64,000 bases of DNA from Bacillota bacterium (GCA_023436065.1 JAEZKU010000024.1:186001-250000); one strand, 5' to 3'. Shown: positions 25,594-34,570, counted from the first letter of the stretch. Notes: generated by a model not told the origin, from the sequence alone. Numbers and translations: made by a program.

Positions 25594-25652
25594 CTTAATC
25601 CCTTCCCAACAAGATGAAACAGCAAGCTGTTTCACTTGTCATGTATTAGAAA

Positions 25653-25707
25653 GGAAGCGGCTCCCATATGATTTTGATCCAGACAATCGTTGGGAAACCG
25701 CTTCTCT
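25653..25707 (-). terminator. Intercistronic hairpin between binding protein and permease
   Basis: GAAGCGG...CCC and GGG...CCGCTTC can pair across about 40 bases. Hairpins at this point in ABC operons commonly lower expression of the permeases relative to the binding protein. Confidence 0.5.
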
Positions 25708-25776
25708 CTTAATCGAACCAGAACCTAATCAATGGTTCTCATTCAAGTTTCTTAAATTATCATGTACTTCCCAGTA

Positions 25777-27117
25777 TTACTTAATATCTTTTACAAGACC
25801 ATCAACAAATGCTTTACCATCAATAGCAGAAGAATAAATCTGGCTTACATAATCAAGATAAATGTTAGCGGTATCAGCAGGCATTGCATTGTCACCAAAA
25901 GGTACTAACTGGCTTGAGTTAGCAACGATCTGAGCAACAGACTGTGTTAAAGGATTGATGGATGAATAGTCACCGTTAGGATCCTGTGTCCATGCAGGAA
26001 GTCCGTTACCATCAAGGTAGCCCTGCTTACAGATGTTCTTAGCAATTTCAAATGCAGCATCAGCAGCTACAGCAGCATTCGGAGAGCTAGCTGCAACAGC
26101 AAGTCCGTCAGTAGGTCCACCAATGAGTTCGCCTAACTTAGACTTTGTAGAGTCGATTACAGGGAACTCAGCAACCTGAACCTTATCAGCAAGACCAGCG
26201 TTAGCAAAGTCTGCACAGTTCCATGTACCATTGATATAGAAAGCATATTTTCCAGCAATGAAGTTTGCTTTAACTTCGTCGTTTGTAAGAGCGATGCCTT
26301 CGGGATCAAAATATTTCTTGTTGATCATTTCCTGGAAAAGACCAACTGCCTTAACTACATCATCATTACCCCATGAAGCTTTACCGGTGAAGATATCGTT
26401 CATAGCAGGAGCACCAGCAGTCTTCTCAATAATGGACTCAAGATACTCAGTTACACACCAGGTCTCTTTACCTGAACAGCCAAAAGGAATAATTCCCTTT
26501 GCAGCAAGGGCGTCACATACAGCAATCAGTTCGTCATATGTAGCAGGAACCTTATCAAAGCCTGCTTGCTTAAGAAGCTCCATATTAGCGAACATTGCAA
26601 CGATGTTCATAGTGATCGGTGCAGCATAAACGCTTCCGTCATATTTAACATTGCCCACCATAACCTCAGGCAACTCAGCAGCGTACTTAGCATAAGCAGC
26701 ATCTGCATTATAAACACGACCAGCATCAACGAAATCACCAAGGAAAGCACATCCCCATGTATAGAAGATATCAGGTAATTCGTTAGCAGCTACAGCAGCC
26801 TTAATCTTTGTCTTATATTCCTGGTTCTGTGTAGCTTCCCAAGTAAGGTTGATTTCCGGATGAGCTGCCTGGAACTCAGCGATACCAGTTTCATAAGCAT
26901 TACGATTGGAATCGCTCTCTACAGCGATACACCACATAGTAAGATCGATAGGCTCACTAGCGGTAGCAGCAGGTGCCTCAGTAGCAGCAGCTGCAGGTGC
27001 TTCGGTAGCTGCAGGTGCATCATTTGTAGCAGGTGCTTCGGTTGTTGCTGATTTTCCGCATCCAACGAGAGATACGAGCATCATAACAGCCAGCAGTAAC
27101 GCAATAACTTTTTTCAT
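25777..27117 (-). CDS. Sugar ABC transporter substrate-binding lipoprotein
   Basis: About 446 residues from the ATG at 27117, which has AGGAGGAG upstream. The signal peptide ends in LVSLVGCGKS, a lipobox whose Cys becomes the lipidated N-terminus. An Ala/Pro/Thr/Glu-rich linker with repeated TEAPA units follows (about 27-58). The mature part is a family 1 solute-binding fold (NAYETGIAEFQAAHPEINL, NELPDIFYTWG, KYAFYINGTWN, GGPTDGLAVA). It should capture a mono- or oligosaccharide outside the membrane for the two permeases downstream. No sugar-degrading enzyme is encoded beside it to hint at the substrate. Confidence 0.93.
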   Translation of the reverse strand: MKKVIALLLAVMMLVSLVGCGKSATTEAPATNDAPAATEAPAAAATEAPAATASEPIDLTMWCIAVESDSNRNAYETGIAEFQAAHPEINLTWEATQNQEYKTKIKAAVAANELPDIFYTWGCAFLGDFVDAGRVYNADAAYAKYAAELPEVMVGNVKYDGSVYAAPITMNIVAMFANMELLKQAGFDKVPATYDELIAVCDALAAKGIIPFGCSGKETWCVTEYLESIIEKTAGAPAMNDIFTGKASWGNDDVVKAVGLFQEMINKKYFDPEGIALTNDEVKANFIAGKYAFYINGTWNCADFANAGLADKVQVAEFPVIDSTKSKLGELIGGPTDGLAVAASSPNAAVAADAAFEIAKNICKQGYLDGNGLPAWTQDPNGDYSSINPLTQSVAQIVANSSQLVPFGDNAMPADTANIYLDYVSQIYSSAIDGKAFVDGLVKDIK

Positions 27118-27234
27118 AATTCTCCTCCTCAAAAATAATGTTTTTTATTTATGTTAATGTGATACGACCTGATGTAGCTTTGAAGCATCCGGTTTTCTTC
27201 CGTATGTTCGTCAAGTCAAAATCACATTTACATA

Positions 27235-27822
27235 CTACTTTTTGTCGCTCATTTTAACCATACGCCATGGATATTCAATACACAGCTTATCTCCGTCTAA
27301 AGAAAAATAGCACACTGTATCTTCAAATTGGTCATTATAAACAAGCTTAAAGGTTGAATTCTGATCATCTACTGTATAGTAGCCGGGAAAAAAGCCATCC
27401 TCCATGAACGTTCCTGTCTCAGTAAAGGTGTAAGTCCAGTTTTTCTCTTTACAAGACCATTCACCTACAAGGCCGGAAGGTTCACCCTCACCGGAAAAGG
27501 TATATGTATTATTACTATAAAGGTACATTCCCTCATCATCTAGTGTATATCGAAGCTGTTTTGTCTCACCGTCTTTATTCTTTAGCATGATATACTGACT
27601 GTCACATTCGAAGGTATATTCCTCACCTTCATACTCAGCGGTGCCATTCTTGTGGAATACCGCTATTGCTGTCTCTCTGTCATGTATATATGCCCAACTG
27701 CCGCTGATCGCCTGTGCTTCTTTGGATATAACGGTGTCATTCTCTTTCTTGCCGCATGCTGTCAATGTCAAAAGTATGAGCATGATAGCCAAAAAAGTTA
27801 TCAAAAGTTTAATTTTTTTCAT
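27235..27822 (-). CDS. Lipoprotein with two similar beta-rich halves
   Basis: 195 residues. The signal peptide ends in LLTLTACGKK (lipobox Cys near 23). Two halves resemble each other: GSWAYIHDRETAIAVFHKNGTAEYEG...Y/LRYTLDDEGMYLY and GEWSCKEKNWTYTFTETGTFMEDG...YFSLDGDKLCIEY. Each has a G-x-W start, a short F-x-x-x-G-T turn and a closing strand, as in small lipocalin-like or DUF5640-type barrels. It is a separate gene upstream of the sugar-binding protein on the same strand, with a 117-base gap. I do not recognise a specific family and assign no function. Confidence 0.6.
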   Translation of the reverse strand: MKKIKLLITFLAIMLILLTLTACGKKENDTVISKEAQAISGSWAYIHDRETAIAVFHKNGTAEYEGEEYTFECDSQYIMLKNKDGETKQLRYTLDDEGMYLYSNNTYTFSGEGEPSGLVGEWSCKEKNWTYTFTETGTFMEDGFFPGYYTVDDQNSTFKLVYNDQFEDTVCYFSLDGDKLCIEYPWRMVKMSDKK

Positions 27823-28130
27823 ACAATTACCTCATTCGTTCTATATTATATAATTAATAAACTATTACATAAATATAATTTTTTTACTTTTATAAGCACT
27901 ATTTTTACCTATTTTGTATATATTTGTTTTCACATGTTTCCTAACGAGCTCTCCTACTTGTCAGATGCATCAATGATCACGAAAAATGAGCATTGGCTGT
28001 CAAGCTATGATTGAGAGAAGTACTTAGTTCGGTCAGGGACAAAAGTGGTTAATGATTGAGGTGCGGGAATGGGATACCCTGGAGGATATATTCTCCTTGA
28101 TAAGCTTGAGAAGGAAACCTCAAATCTCAA
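27823..28130. other. Intergenic stretch without a recognisable gene
   Basis: About 300 bases between the two minus-strand genes. A weak pairing of TTTGAGGT with ACCTCAA just past the end of the MocR gene (about 28064-28124) could be its terminator, without a good T run. I see no other feature. Confidence 0.4.
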
Positions 28131-29582
28131 TTACTTCTTCTGTTCCGTAACCAGCTGTGAGAGAACCTTGATACCATAATCGATTTCATCCAATGAAGCA
28201 TTGGAATATGAAATCCTGATATACTGGCTGGAGTGAAACTCATACAGATCACCGGGATTTATCAATACTTTATTTTTTAAGGCTTTTACAAACAGCTGAT
28301 ACATTGATATTGCATCATTAAGCCTTAGCCAGATAAAATATCCACCAGCCGGTATGTTCCATGAAGCGAGGTCTTTGAAATATTTACTCAATGCCGTAAG
28401 TGCAGCATCTCTTCTTATCCTGACGTTTGTTCTCAGCATTTTATTATGTTCGGCGTAAAACCCTCCGGCAAGCATTTCTGCTGCTACATATTGAGAGAGT
28501 GAGCTGGATCCGTAATCACTTTGCATCTTAATATCAGCCAATCTCCCGATAACCTGTTCAGGACCGACCACCCATCCTATCCTGAGTCCGGGGCTTAAAT
28601 TCTTTGACATTCCTCCGACATATAGAACAAGACCGTTTTTATCAAATGCTTTTAGTGGCATCGGAGGCTCCTCCTCAAACCATATCTCACGGTAAACGTC
28701 ATCTTCTATCACGGGTAACCTTTCCGCTTCGCATTTATCCAGGAGCGCTTTTCTTCTATTTAGAGACATCACATTTCCTGTCGGGTTATGAAAAGTAGGT
28801 ATAGAAAACAGCATCGATCCTCTTTTTCGCCCATGTCTCTCAAACAACTCCTGTATATCGATGCCTTCTTCATCCAGTGATACTCCCGATAACTTCATAC
28901 CAAAGGATTGAAAGGTTCGAAGTGAATAAAGGTATGAAGGCTTTTCCAGATATACAACCGAATTAGAATGCAGCAGGCCAAGGGAAATAAGCTGTAAGGC
29001 TTGTAAGGCACCGGAAGTGATTAATACGGATGAAGGCTCCGCTTCTATTCCTATGGTGCCAAGATATTTACATAGCTCCTTTCTCAAATAAATTGATCCC
29101 CGTGGTTCTTCATAGCCATGGATTTTTGCTGCTTCGGGCAGCTCCTTCAATATTTTTTGAAGCATCCCATAAGGAATCAATTCAGGAGAAGGCTCACAGG
29201 AACCCAAACTGATCATTTCAGGATCAAACTCTGCCTGGTTGATCAGCTGAATTATGCTCTGATTTGACTGATGTGCTCCCGAAGAAATATAACTGTTCCA
29301 GTTGTAGGTACGATCCATAGGAAATAACGTCCAGGTATCGTTAGTGATTACTGTCCCGCCTCCTGACTTTCCTACTATCACCCCTTCAGCAGCAAGCTCT
29401 TCCATCGCAGCTACGACAGTGCTCCTATTTACATCAAAAATATCAGATAGTGTCCTCTGACTTGGTAATTTTGTTCCAACAGACCATTCCCCACTGGAAA
29501 TCTTGTTCTTAATATAACCTGCAATCTGCAGATGCAGTTGGGTCGGACTGCTTCTGTCCGGTTTCCAATCAATATCCAGCAT
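28131..29582 (-). CDS. MocR-family regulator (GntR HTH plus aminotransferase-like domain)
   Basis: 483 residues. An N-terminal GntR winged helix covers about 10-75 (QIAGYIKNKISSGEWSVGTKLPSQRTL, FDVNRSTVVAAMEELAAEG). The remainder is a fold-type I PLP domain. The PLP lysine is in GGMSKNLSPGLRIGW, and the Asp/Tyr that contact the cofactor are around VIEDDVYREIWF. MocR proteins use PLP to sense amines or amino acids and control a divergent target. Here that target is the ornithine-cyclodeaminase/PhzF pair starting at 29717. TTGGTTG repeats in the shared region are the likely binding site. Confidence 0.92.
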   Translation of the reverse strand: MLDIDWKPDRSSPTQLHLQIAGYIKNKISSGEWSVGTKLPSQRTLSDIFDVNRSTVVAAMEELAAEGVIVGKSGGGTVITNDTWTLFPMDRTYNWNSYISSGAHQSNQSIIQLINQAEFDPEMISLGSCEPSPELIPYGMLQKILKELPEAAKIHGYEEPRGSIYLRKELCKYLGTIGIEAEPSSVLITSGALQALQLISLGLLHSNSVVYLEKPSYLYSLRTFQSFGMKLSGVSLDEEGIDIQELFERHGRKRGSMLFSIPTFHNPTGNVMSLNRRKALLDKCEAERLPVIEDDVYREIWFEEEPPMPLKAFDKNGLVLYVGGMSKNLSPGLRIGWVVGPEQVIGRLADIKMQSDYGSSSLSQYVAAEMLAGGFYAEHNKMLRTNVRIRRDAALTALSKYFKDLASWNIPAGGYFIWLRLNDAISMYQLFVKALKNKVLINPGDLYEFHSSQYIRISYSNASLDEIDYGIKVLSQLVTEQKK

Positions 29583-29619
29583 GACAACCCCTCCACTCCT
29601 ATCTTAATTACTGTACCAC

Positions 29620-29653
29620 TTGGTTGGATAAAAATCAACCAAACAATGGTTGG
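29620..29653. promoter_or_regulatory. Repeated TTGGTTG sites between MocR and the OCD gene
   Basis: TTGGTTGG (29620-29627), CAACCAAA (29636-29643) and TGGTTGG (29647-29653) are three copies of one half site in alternating orientation. Paired direct and inverted half sites are typical of MocR operators. Confidence 0.6.
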
Positions 29654-29716
29654 AGACATTTCTACAGGTTTTAACTATAATTGTACCAACGAAAAACACA
29701 AGGAGTGAAGATACCT

Positions 29717-30766
29717 ATGTTACCTGTAAGAATTTTAAGCAATAATGATATAGAAGTCATACTTGATATGCGTAATACCATTGCATGTGTTGAAAAAGCT
29801 TATATCCATAAAACCAATCATCAGGCCCGATTGTTCCCATTGATTTCTGAAGATCTGTTCGAAGGCAAGGCAGACATGGATATAAAATCCGGTGTTATGT
29901 ATAGTGAAGATACCTTTGGTTTAAAGCTTGTTGCCTGGTTTGGTGAAAATGTTAATCAATGTATTCCTCCATTAACCGGTTTAGCAATGATATTTGACTT
30001 GAAAACCGGATTACCAAAAGCTATGATGAATGCAGGCTATTTAACAGCAATGCGAACAGGAGCCGCCGGTGCAATCGGTATAAAACATCTGGCAAAAAAA
30101 GACTCTGAAGTTTTGGTTGTATCAGGTACCGGAGCTCAGGCAGTATTTCAGATCGCAGCTGCTGTATCAGTAATGCCCTCAATGAAAAAAGTTTATCTCT
30201 ACAATCCCTTGAGATATAAGAGTGCTGAAATATTTCAGCATACAATCAGAGAGAAACTTGGTAAAATAAAAATAGATCTCGAAGGAGACCCGCTGAATGA
30301 CAAGTGGATTCAAAAACTGGCATCAATAGATTTCATCGCTGTGGAGCATATTGAAAATGCCCTGAATGAAGCAGATGCCGTTATAACCGTTACTCCTTCA
30401 CGAAAAGCATATATTCATGGCAATTGGATCAGACCCGGAACTCATTTTAGTTGTATTGGGGCAGATATGCCGGGCAAGCAGGAAATAGACGAAAACATCT
30501 TTGAAACAGCTAAGGTTTTTGTAGATGACATTCACCAAGCTTCCTCAGTCGGCGAAACACAGCATCCCATAAAGGCAGGCATTATTGACGAGAAGCATCT
30601 AATCGAAATAGGCAGGTTAGTCAATAACGATACCTATGGTCGGACATCAGAACATGATATAACCATATTTGATAGTACAGGTATTGCCTTGCAGGACCTA
30701 GCCGTTTCTAACTATATCTTCAAAAAAGCTGAAGCATTGAATATCGGTACTACTGTTTCTATTTAA
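29717..30766 (+). CDS. Ornithine cyclodeaminase/mu-crystallin family protein
   Basis: About 349 residues from the ATG at 29717 with AGGAGTGA upstream (a TTG at 29681 is in frame but less likely). The family substrate region includes DIKSGVMYSEDTFGLKLVAW and the GYLTAMRTGAAGAIGIKHLA helix. A Rossmann region follows with VVSGTGAQAVFQIAAA and later GADMPGKQEID, and an Asp in FVDDIHQAS. Members deaminate ornithine to proline, reduce ketimines or dehydrogenate amino acids. It is followed by PhzF in the same operon and divergent from MocR. The substrate is likely an amino acid but is not determinable. Confidence 0.88.
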   Translation: MLPVRILSNNDIEVILDMRNTIACVEKAYIHKTNHQARLFPLISEDLFEGKADMDIKSGVMYSEDTFGLKLVAWFGENVNQCIPPLTGLAMIFDLKTGLPKAMMNAGYLTAMRTGAAGAIGIKHLAKKDSEVLVVSGTGAQAVFQIAAAVSVMPSMKKVYLYNPLRYKSAEIFQHTIREKLGKIKIDLEGDPLNDKWIQKLASIDFIAVEHIENALNEADAVITVTPSRKAYIHGNWIRPGTHFSCIGADMPGKQEIDENIFETAKVFVDDIHQASSVGETQHPIKAGIIDEKHLIEIGRLVNNDTYGRTSEHDITIFDSTGIALQDLAVSNYIFKKAEALNIGTTVSI

Positions 30767-30798
30767 TATCACAAATCTTATAGTCAGGAGATATAACA

Positions 30799-31671
30799 AT
30801 GAAAGTAAAAGCGTATACTGTTAATTCGTTTGCTAAAACTTCTGAGGGAGGGAACGGAGCAGGCATTGTCTTAGATGCAGATTTCTTAACAGAAGAAGAA
30901 ATGCAGAAAATAGCTGCAGTCCTCGGCTTCAGTGAGACTGCCTTTGTTCTAAAGTCAGATTCGGCAGATTATAAAGTGAGGTTTTTTACCCCGAAAGAGG
31001 AAGTCGATCTATGCGGGCATGCTACGATAGGAACCTTCTTTACCATGGCAACCCTTGGGTATATTAAACCGGGCAATTATATGCAGGAAACAAAAGCAGG
31101 AATATTAGGTGTTGAAATAAAGGAAGACTTGACAATTATGATGGATCAACCATTGCCAGCTTTCTTTGAAACACTTGATAAGAGTGAAATTGCCGATTCC
31201 TTAAATATTGAAATCGGCAATATTCACGAAGACTTGCCGGTTCAGATAGTATCTACAGGGCTTAAGGATATCATAGTACCCATAAAAAGCCTGGATGCTT
31301 TATTATCATCCAAACCGGATTTTAATAAAATAATTGAAATCAGTAAAAAACATAATGTGGCCGGTTATCATGTGTTCTCATTGGAAACAATACATACTTC
31401 AACCGCATGCTGCAGAAACTTTGCTCCCTTACTTGCGATCCCTGAGGAAAGCGCTACCGGTACATCAAACGGTGCCTTAGGCTGCTATCTTTATCAATAT
31501 GGTAAAGTCAGCTCCAATCAAGCTTCCCCAATCATCATCGAACAAGGCTATGCCATGAAGAAGCCCTCGGAAATATTAGTATCTCTTGCTACTGAAGGGA
31601 ATAAAATCACCGGAGTGAAGGTAGGCGGCAGCGCATTAAATCTATCCTTCATTGAGATCGAGATCGAATAA
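30799..31671 (+). CDS. PhzF-family isomerase
   Basis: 290 residues, the family length. Two symmetric hot-dog-like halves are present. Signature features are NGAGIVLDADFLTEEEMQKIA, GFSETAFVLKSDSADYKVRFFTP with the catalytic Glu in SETAF, LCGHATIG near 75, and EESATGTSNGALGCYL near 220. PhzF enzymes isomerise trans-2,3-dihydro-3-hydroxyanthranilate in phenazine makers; in other bacteria the substrate is usually unknown. Together with the OCD-like protein under MocR control it is probably part of a small amino-acid conversion pathway. Its 3' end overlaps the convergent MBL gene by 23 bases. Confidence 0.92.
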   Translation: MKVKAYTVNSFAKTSEGGNGAGIVLDADFLTEEEMQKIAAVLGFSETAFVLKSDSADYKVRFFTPKEEVDLCGHATIGTFFTMATLGYIKPGNYMQETKAGILGVEIKEDLTIMMDQPLPAFFETLDKSEIADSLNIEIGNIHEDLPVQIVSTGLKDIIVPIKSLDALLSSKPDFNKIIEISKKHNVAGYHVFSLETIHTSTACCRNFAPLLAIPEESATGTSNGALGCYLYQYGKVSSNQASPIIIEQGYAMKKPSEILVSLATEGNKITGVKVGGSALNLSFIEIEIE

Positions 31672-32353
31672 TCCCACCATGGTAACAATAATATGCCTTT
31701 GCGTTAATTGACAATAATTTATCCATAGATTTTGTTGCCAGTTCGAGGTCCAACGTAAACTGTGGATTTGCGATCACAGGCTTACCATCCTCCAGTGCAA
31801 TTGCATCACCGGTTATGACAATTGACTCCTTTTCCATAAGTAGCGAAATATGTCCGGGTGTATGACCGGGTGTCTCAAGAATCCTGCATCCCCCGCACCA
31901 TTCCATACGTTCTTGGTCACATAGAAATACATCTACTAAAACCGGCTCCACCCGACGCAGCATATCACAAAAAGCTTTGCCAAAATCCTGTTGCTCAGGC
32001 GGAAGAATTTTTTGCATTTCTTCTGCTTGACGTAGTCGCAATGGTTTTTCCTGTGCAGAAATGAATGATGCTTCTACAGCAGAAGCGTATATTATCAAAT
32101 TAGGATTTTTCCTTTTCAGCGCGGCGGCCGCCCCCATATGATCATGATCATGGTGCGTCAATACAAGCCCGGTTAACTGTTGTATTGATACTCCGTGTCG
32201 ATGCAACTCCAATTCAAGTATGTGAAGCGAGCCAATAAAGCCGCAATCAATCAACACAACATTGTTCTTATCCATAAGTAAGGTAGGATAAACCGTGTCT
32301 TTATTGTTTCCAAATTGCATCGTTATAGCCAACCTCAATATTTTGTAATCCAT
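31649..32353 (-). CDS. MBL-fold metallo-hydrolase
   Basis: 234 residues. The metal-binding HxHxDH motif appears as LTHHDHDHMGA near residue 67. Further ligands follow in ETPGHTPGHISLL, ITGDAIAL and a final YCYHGG. The fold is the glyoxalase II/hydrolase type rather than a beta-lactamase, for which the extra zinc ligands are not evident. Cytoplasmic, with no signal peptide. The gene is convergent with phzF and overlaps it by 23 bases. The substrate is unknown. Confidence 0.88.
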   Translation of the reverse strand: MDYKILRLAITMQFGNNKDTVYPTLLMDKNNVVLIDCGFIGSLHILELELHRHGVSIQQLTGLVLTHHDHDHMGAAAALKRKNPNLIIYASAVEASFISAQEKPLRLRQAEEMQKILPPEQQDFGKAFCDMLRRVEPVLVDVFLCDQERMEWCGGCRILETPGHTPGHISLLMEKESIVITGDAIALEDGKPVIANPQFTLDLELATKSMDKLLSINAKAYYCYHGGIIRSRSQ

Positions 32354-32423
32354 AATAATATATTTCTCCCCTTATCATCATGTAAATAGTAATAACACTC
32401 ATTTTTCCTGTTAAAACAGTAAT

Positions 32424-32822
32424 TCACTTCATCGATACATTTATTACATTACCGGACTCATCCACATCATAAGTTCCTTTACTCATATCTAAGATACAGT
32501 AACGATTTTCCCAAGGATCTGAGACTACTGCGCATTTTCCTATGTCAATATCAAATGGTCCGTATTCCAATTTCCCTCCTGCCTCTATAAATTCCGGTAA
32601 CACTCTTTCAACAGAAGCAACCTTCATGTCGACCATAGGATTATGTCTCGTAACAAGTACTACTTCTGTTATTCCCGTCTGCATTCCTAAACCGCAAGCA
32701 TTTTCAGTTCTCCATAGCAGTTTAAGCCCTAAGGCTTTCTGATAGAATGCGAGCCCATTATCGATATCATCAACATAAAATGAAATACAGTCAACGTTCT
32801 CAAACATCGGAGACAAACGCAT
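32424..32822 (-). CDS. VOC-family (glyoxalase/dioxygenase fold) protein
   Basis: About 132 residues from the ATG at 32822, with GAGGAGGA upstream. The beta-alpha-beta-beta-beta repeats are visible: NVDCISFYVDDIDNGLAFYQKALGLKLLWR in the first, and FDIDIGKCAVVSDPWENRYCILDM in the second. His/Glu metal ligands are not obvious in the first strand, so catalytic status is uncertain. Members include glyoxalase I, antibiotic-binding proteins and dioxygenases. It is a single gene between MBL and the MarR fragment. Confidence 0.8.
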   Translation of the reverse strand: MRLSPMFENVDCISFYVDDIDNGLAFYQKALGLKLLWRTENACGLGMQTGITEVVLVTRHNPMVDMKVASVERVLPEFIEAGGKLEYGPFDIDIGKCAVVSDPWENRYCILDMSKGTYDVDESGNVINVSMK

Positions 32823-32854
32823 ATTTGTATCCTCCTCTTCAGTGATTATCATAA

Positions 32855-33136
32855 ATTAAATCTATTATAGCATGGATCCGGAAATTATTCTCGCCTTTTT
32901 ATGATGTTATTCGGAAACAATCTGCTGAGGATCGACGTGTGATAGAAATATTCATCACTCCACAAGGACAAAATAAAATTCAAGAGATCGAAACCTTTCA
33001 TTATCATACGATCCTAGCTAATATTGATACTCTTGGTGAAAATGAAGTACAAATCCTAATGAACTCGATAGGAAATCTGGATATCCTACTGGGTTTAAAG
33101 AATATAAGGGGTGAAAATGATGAATATAGAGAATAA
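32855..33136 (+). pseudogene. MarR-family gene fragment (3' part only)
   Basis: The frame is open from 32855 and its translation includes KQSAEDRRVIEIFITPQGQNKI, the wing and following helix of a MarR protein, then a dimerisation helix to DILLGLKNIRG. The upstream helix-turn-helix half is missing, and the only start would be a GTG at 32939. Its end overlaps the start of the SDR gene, so it was once the regulator of that operon. The sequence just 5' shows no homology to the missing part. Confidence 0.6.
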
Positions 33137-33917
33137 AAATATCGTTGTTACCGGTGCCTCCTCCGGTATTGGACTCGAACTGGTCAAAGGCTTTCTAACC
33201 AAAGGATGCCGTGTCGTGGCTGCAAGCTTAACCCTTAATAAAGAATTACTCGGTCAGGAAGGCTTCTACCCCATCCAGGTTGATTTATCTACTCCTGTTG
33301 GAGTGGATGACTTATTTGCCTATGCTCTAAAGACACTGGGTAATATAGACGTTTTTGTTGCCAATGCAGGCTTTGCCTACTATGAAAAACTAGAGGAAGC
33401 CGATTGGGAACATACCTTATCCATATACAATCTCAATTTTAACTCCGTAGTCTACAGTGCTCAGAAAATGAAACGGTTTATGGGTAAGAAACCCTATCAT
33501 TTTGTAACTACGTCAAGTGGAATGGCTATACTTCCTCTACCCGGTTATGCCTTATACAGCAGCACCAAAGCAGCTCTGAAGGGCTTTGCTGAAGCCTACC
33601 GCTGGGAATTGAATAAGGATCAGTATTTTCAGGTAGTCTACCCCATTGCTACCAGAACTAGTTTCTTTATGAATGCAGGTAACGTTCCGATGCCCTGGCC
33701 ATCTCAAGAAGCCTGTATCGTAGCAAAGGCTATCCTTCATGGTATACAGAAAAACCGCAATAGTATTTATCCCTCAAGGCTGTTTTATTCTCTCAGTTTA
33801 CTCAATAAAGTATTACCTGTGATTTTTAAGGTCTACGCCTATATGGAGTTTAAGAGATTTAAACACTGGTTGACTAAGGGAAGGAAAGAAAATCGTGATA
33901 GGAGGTCGCTCTTATGA
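33117..33917 (+). CDS. Short-chain dehydrogenase/reductase
   Basis: About 266 residues. The nucleotide-binding TGASSGIG is near residue 12, NAG appears in VANAGFAYYEK near 88, and the catalytic Ser-Tyr-Lys reads SSGMA...YALYSSTKAALKGFAEAY near 140-160. The last ~60 residues are hydrophobic and basic (FYSLSLLNKVLPVIFKVYAYMEF), perhaps a membrane-associating end. AAGGGGTGAAA precedes ATG ATG, so the start is 33117 or 33120. It is coupled by an ATGA overlap to the acetoacetate-decarboxylase-like gene. The substrate is unknown. Confidence 0.88.
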   Translation: MMNIENKNIVVTGASSGIGLELVKGFLTKGCRVVAASLTLNKELLGQEGFYPIQVDLSTPVGVDDLFAYALKTLGNIDVFVANAGFAYYEKLEEADWEHTLSIYNLNFNSVVYSAQKMKRFMGKKPYHFVTTSSGMAILPLPGYALYSSTKAALKGFAEAYRWELNKDQYFQVVYPIATRTSFFMNAGNVPMPWPSQEACIVAKAILHGIQKNRNSIYPSRLFYSLSLLNKVLPVIFKVYAYMEFKRFKHWLTKGRKENRDRRSLL

Positions 33918-34570
33918 ATAAGATCTATCCGGCTCCCTGGACCCTGACGGGTAAGGGATATATTTTACTTTATAAATTTTCGAAAGACTTTGTAGAAAAA
34001 AAGACCAAATTGCCGGAGTTTCTGAAAGGTCATTATGCCGGCGGGTTCGGAGCGCTTATGTTGGTTGATTACAGTACCTCTGACGCCGGCCCCTATAGTG
34101 AGCTGTTATTAATTCCGGGTAAATTCAGACATCAAGGTAAAAAGTTTAACACGATCAGCAATATATATGTTTCCACCATGGAAAGCGTAGAAAATGGAAG
34201 GAGAAACTGGGCAATACCAAAAGAACTTGCTGATTTCTCATTCCGAAGTACCGGTCCTCGCACAGAAAAGGTTTCTATTACCTCAGGTGATAGTACAATT
34301 GCTGAGTTCACACTGGAATCCGGAGGTATCTCCTTTCCGGTTAACACCAGGCTCTTCCCTTTCCCCTTGGCTCAGCACTGGGAAGGAAGCTATTACTATA
34401 CCACCTTTTTCGGCAACGGAACCGGTAAGCTTTCCAAACTAAAGGATGTCCATATTAATTCCTCACTTTTCCCTGATATCAGTGGTTTTAAGCCTCTGAT
34501 TGCAATGAAAGTAGAACCCTTTCAAATAACCTTCCCGGTAGCCACTATAAAAGCATCAGGGGATAACTAA
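33914..34570 (+). CDS. Acetoacetate-decarboxylase-like protein
   Basis: 218 residues. The ADC-superfamily pattern is visible: PAPWTLTGKGYILLYKF at the start, GGFGALMLVDYSTSDAGPYSELLLIPGKF, ISNIYVSTMESVENGRRNWAIPKELADF around 75-110, and a late PLIAMKVEP. True ADC uses a Schiff-base lysine; Lys in AIPKELADF is close to the expected region but I cannot confirm it. Such proteins decarboxylate or dehydrate keto acids. It starts within the SDR stop codon (ATGA), so the two proteins are made together and may act in sequence. A terminator follows. Confidence 0.75.
   Translation: MNKIYPAPWTLTGKGYILLYKFSKDFVEKKTKLPEFLKGHYAGGFGALMLVDYSTSDAGPYSELLLIPGKFRHQGKKFNTISNIYVSTMESVENGRRNWAIPKELADFSFRSTGPRTEKVSITSGDSTIAEFTLESGGISFPVNTRLFPFPLAQHWEGSYYYTTFFGNGTGKLSKLKDVHINSSLFPDISGFKPLIAMKVEPFQITFPVATIKASGDN

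Noticed and set aside
31649..32353. Beta-lactamase
   Set aside because: It has the general MBL metal site, but nothing specific to B1-B3 lactamases and no signal peptide.
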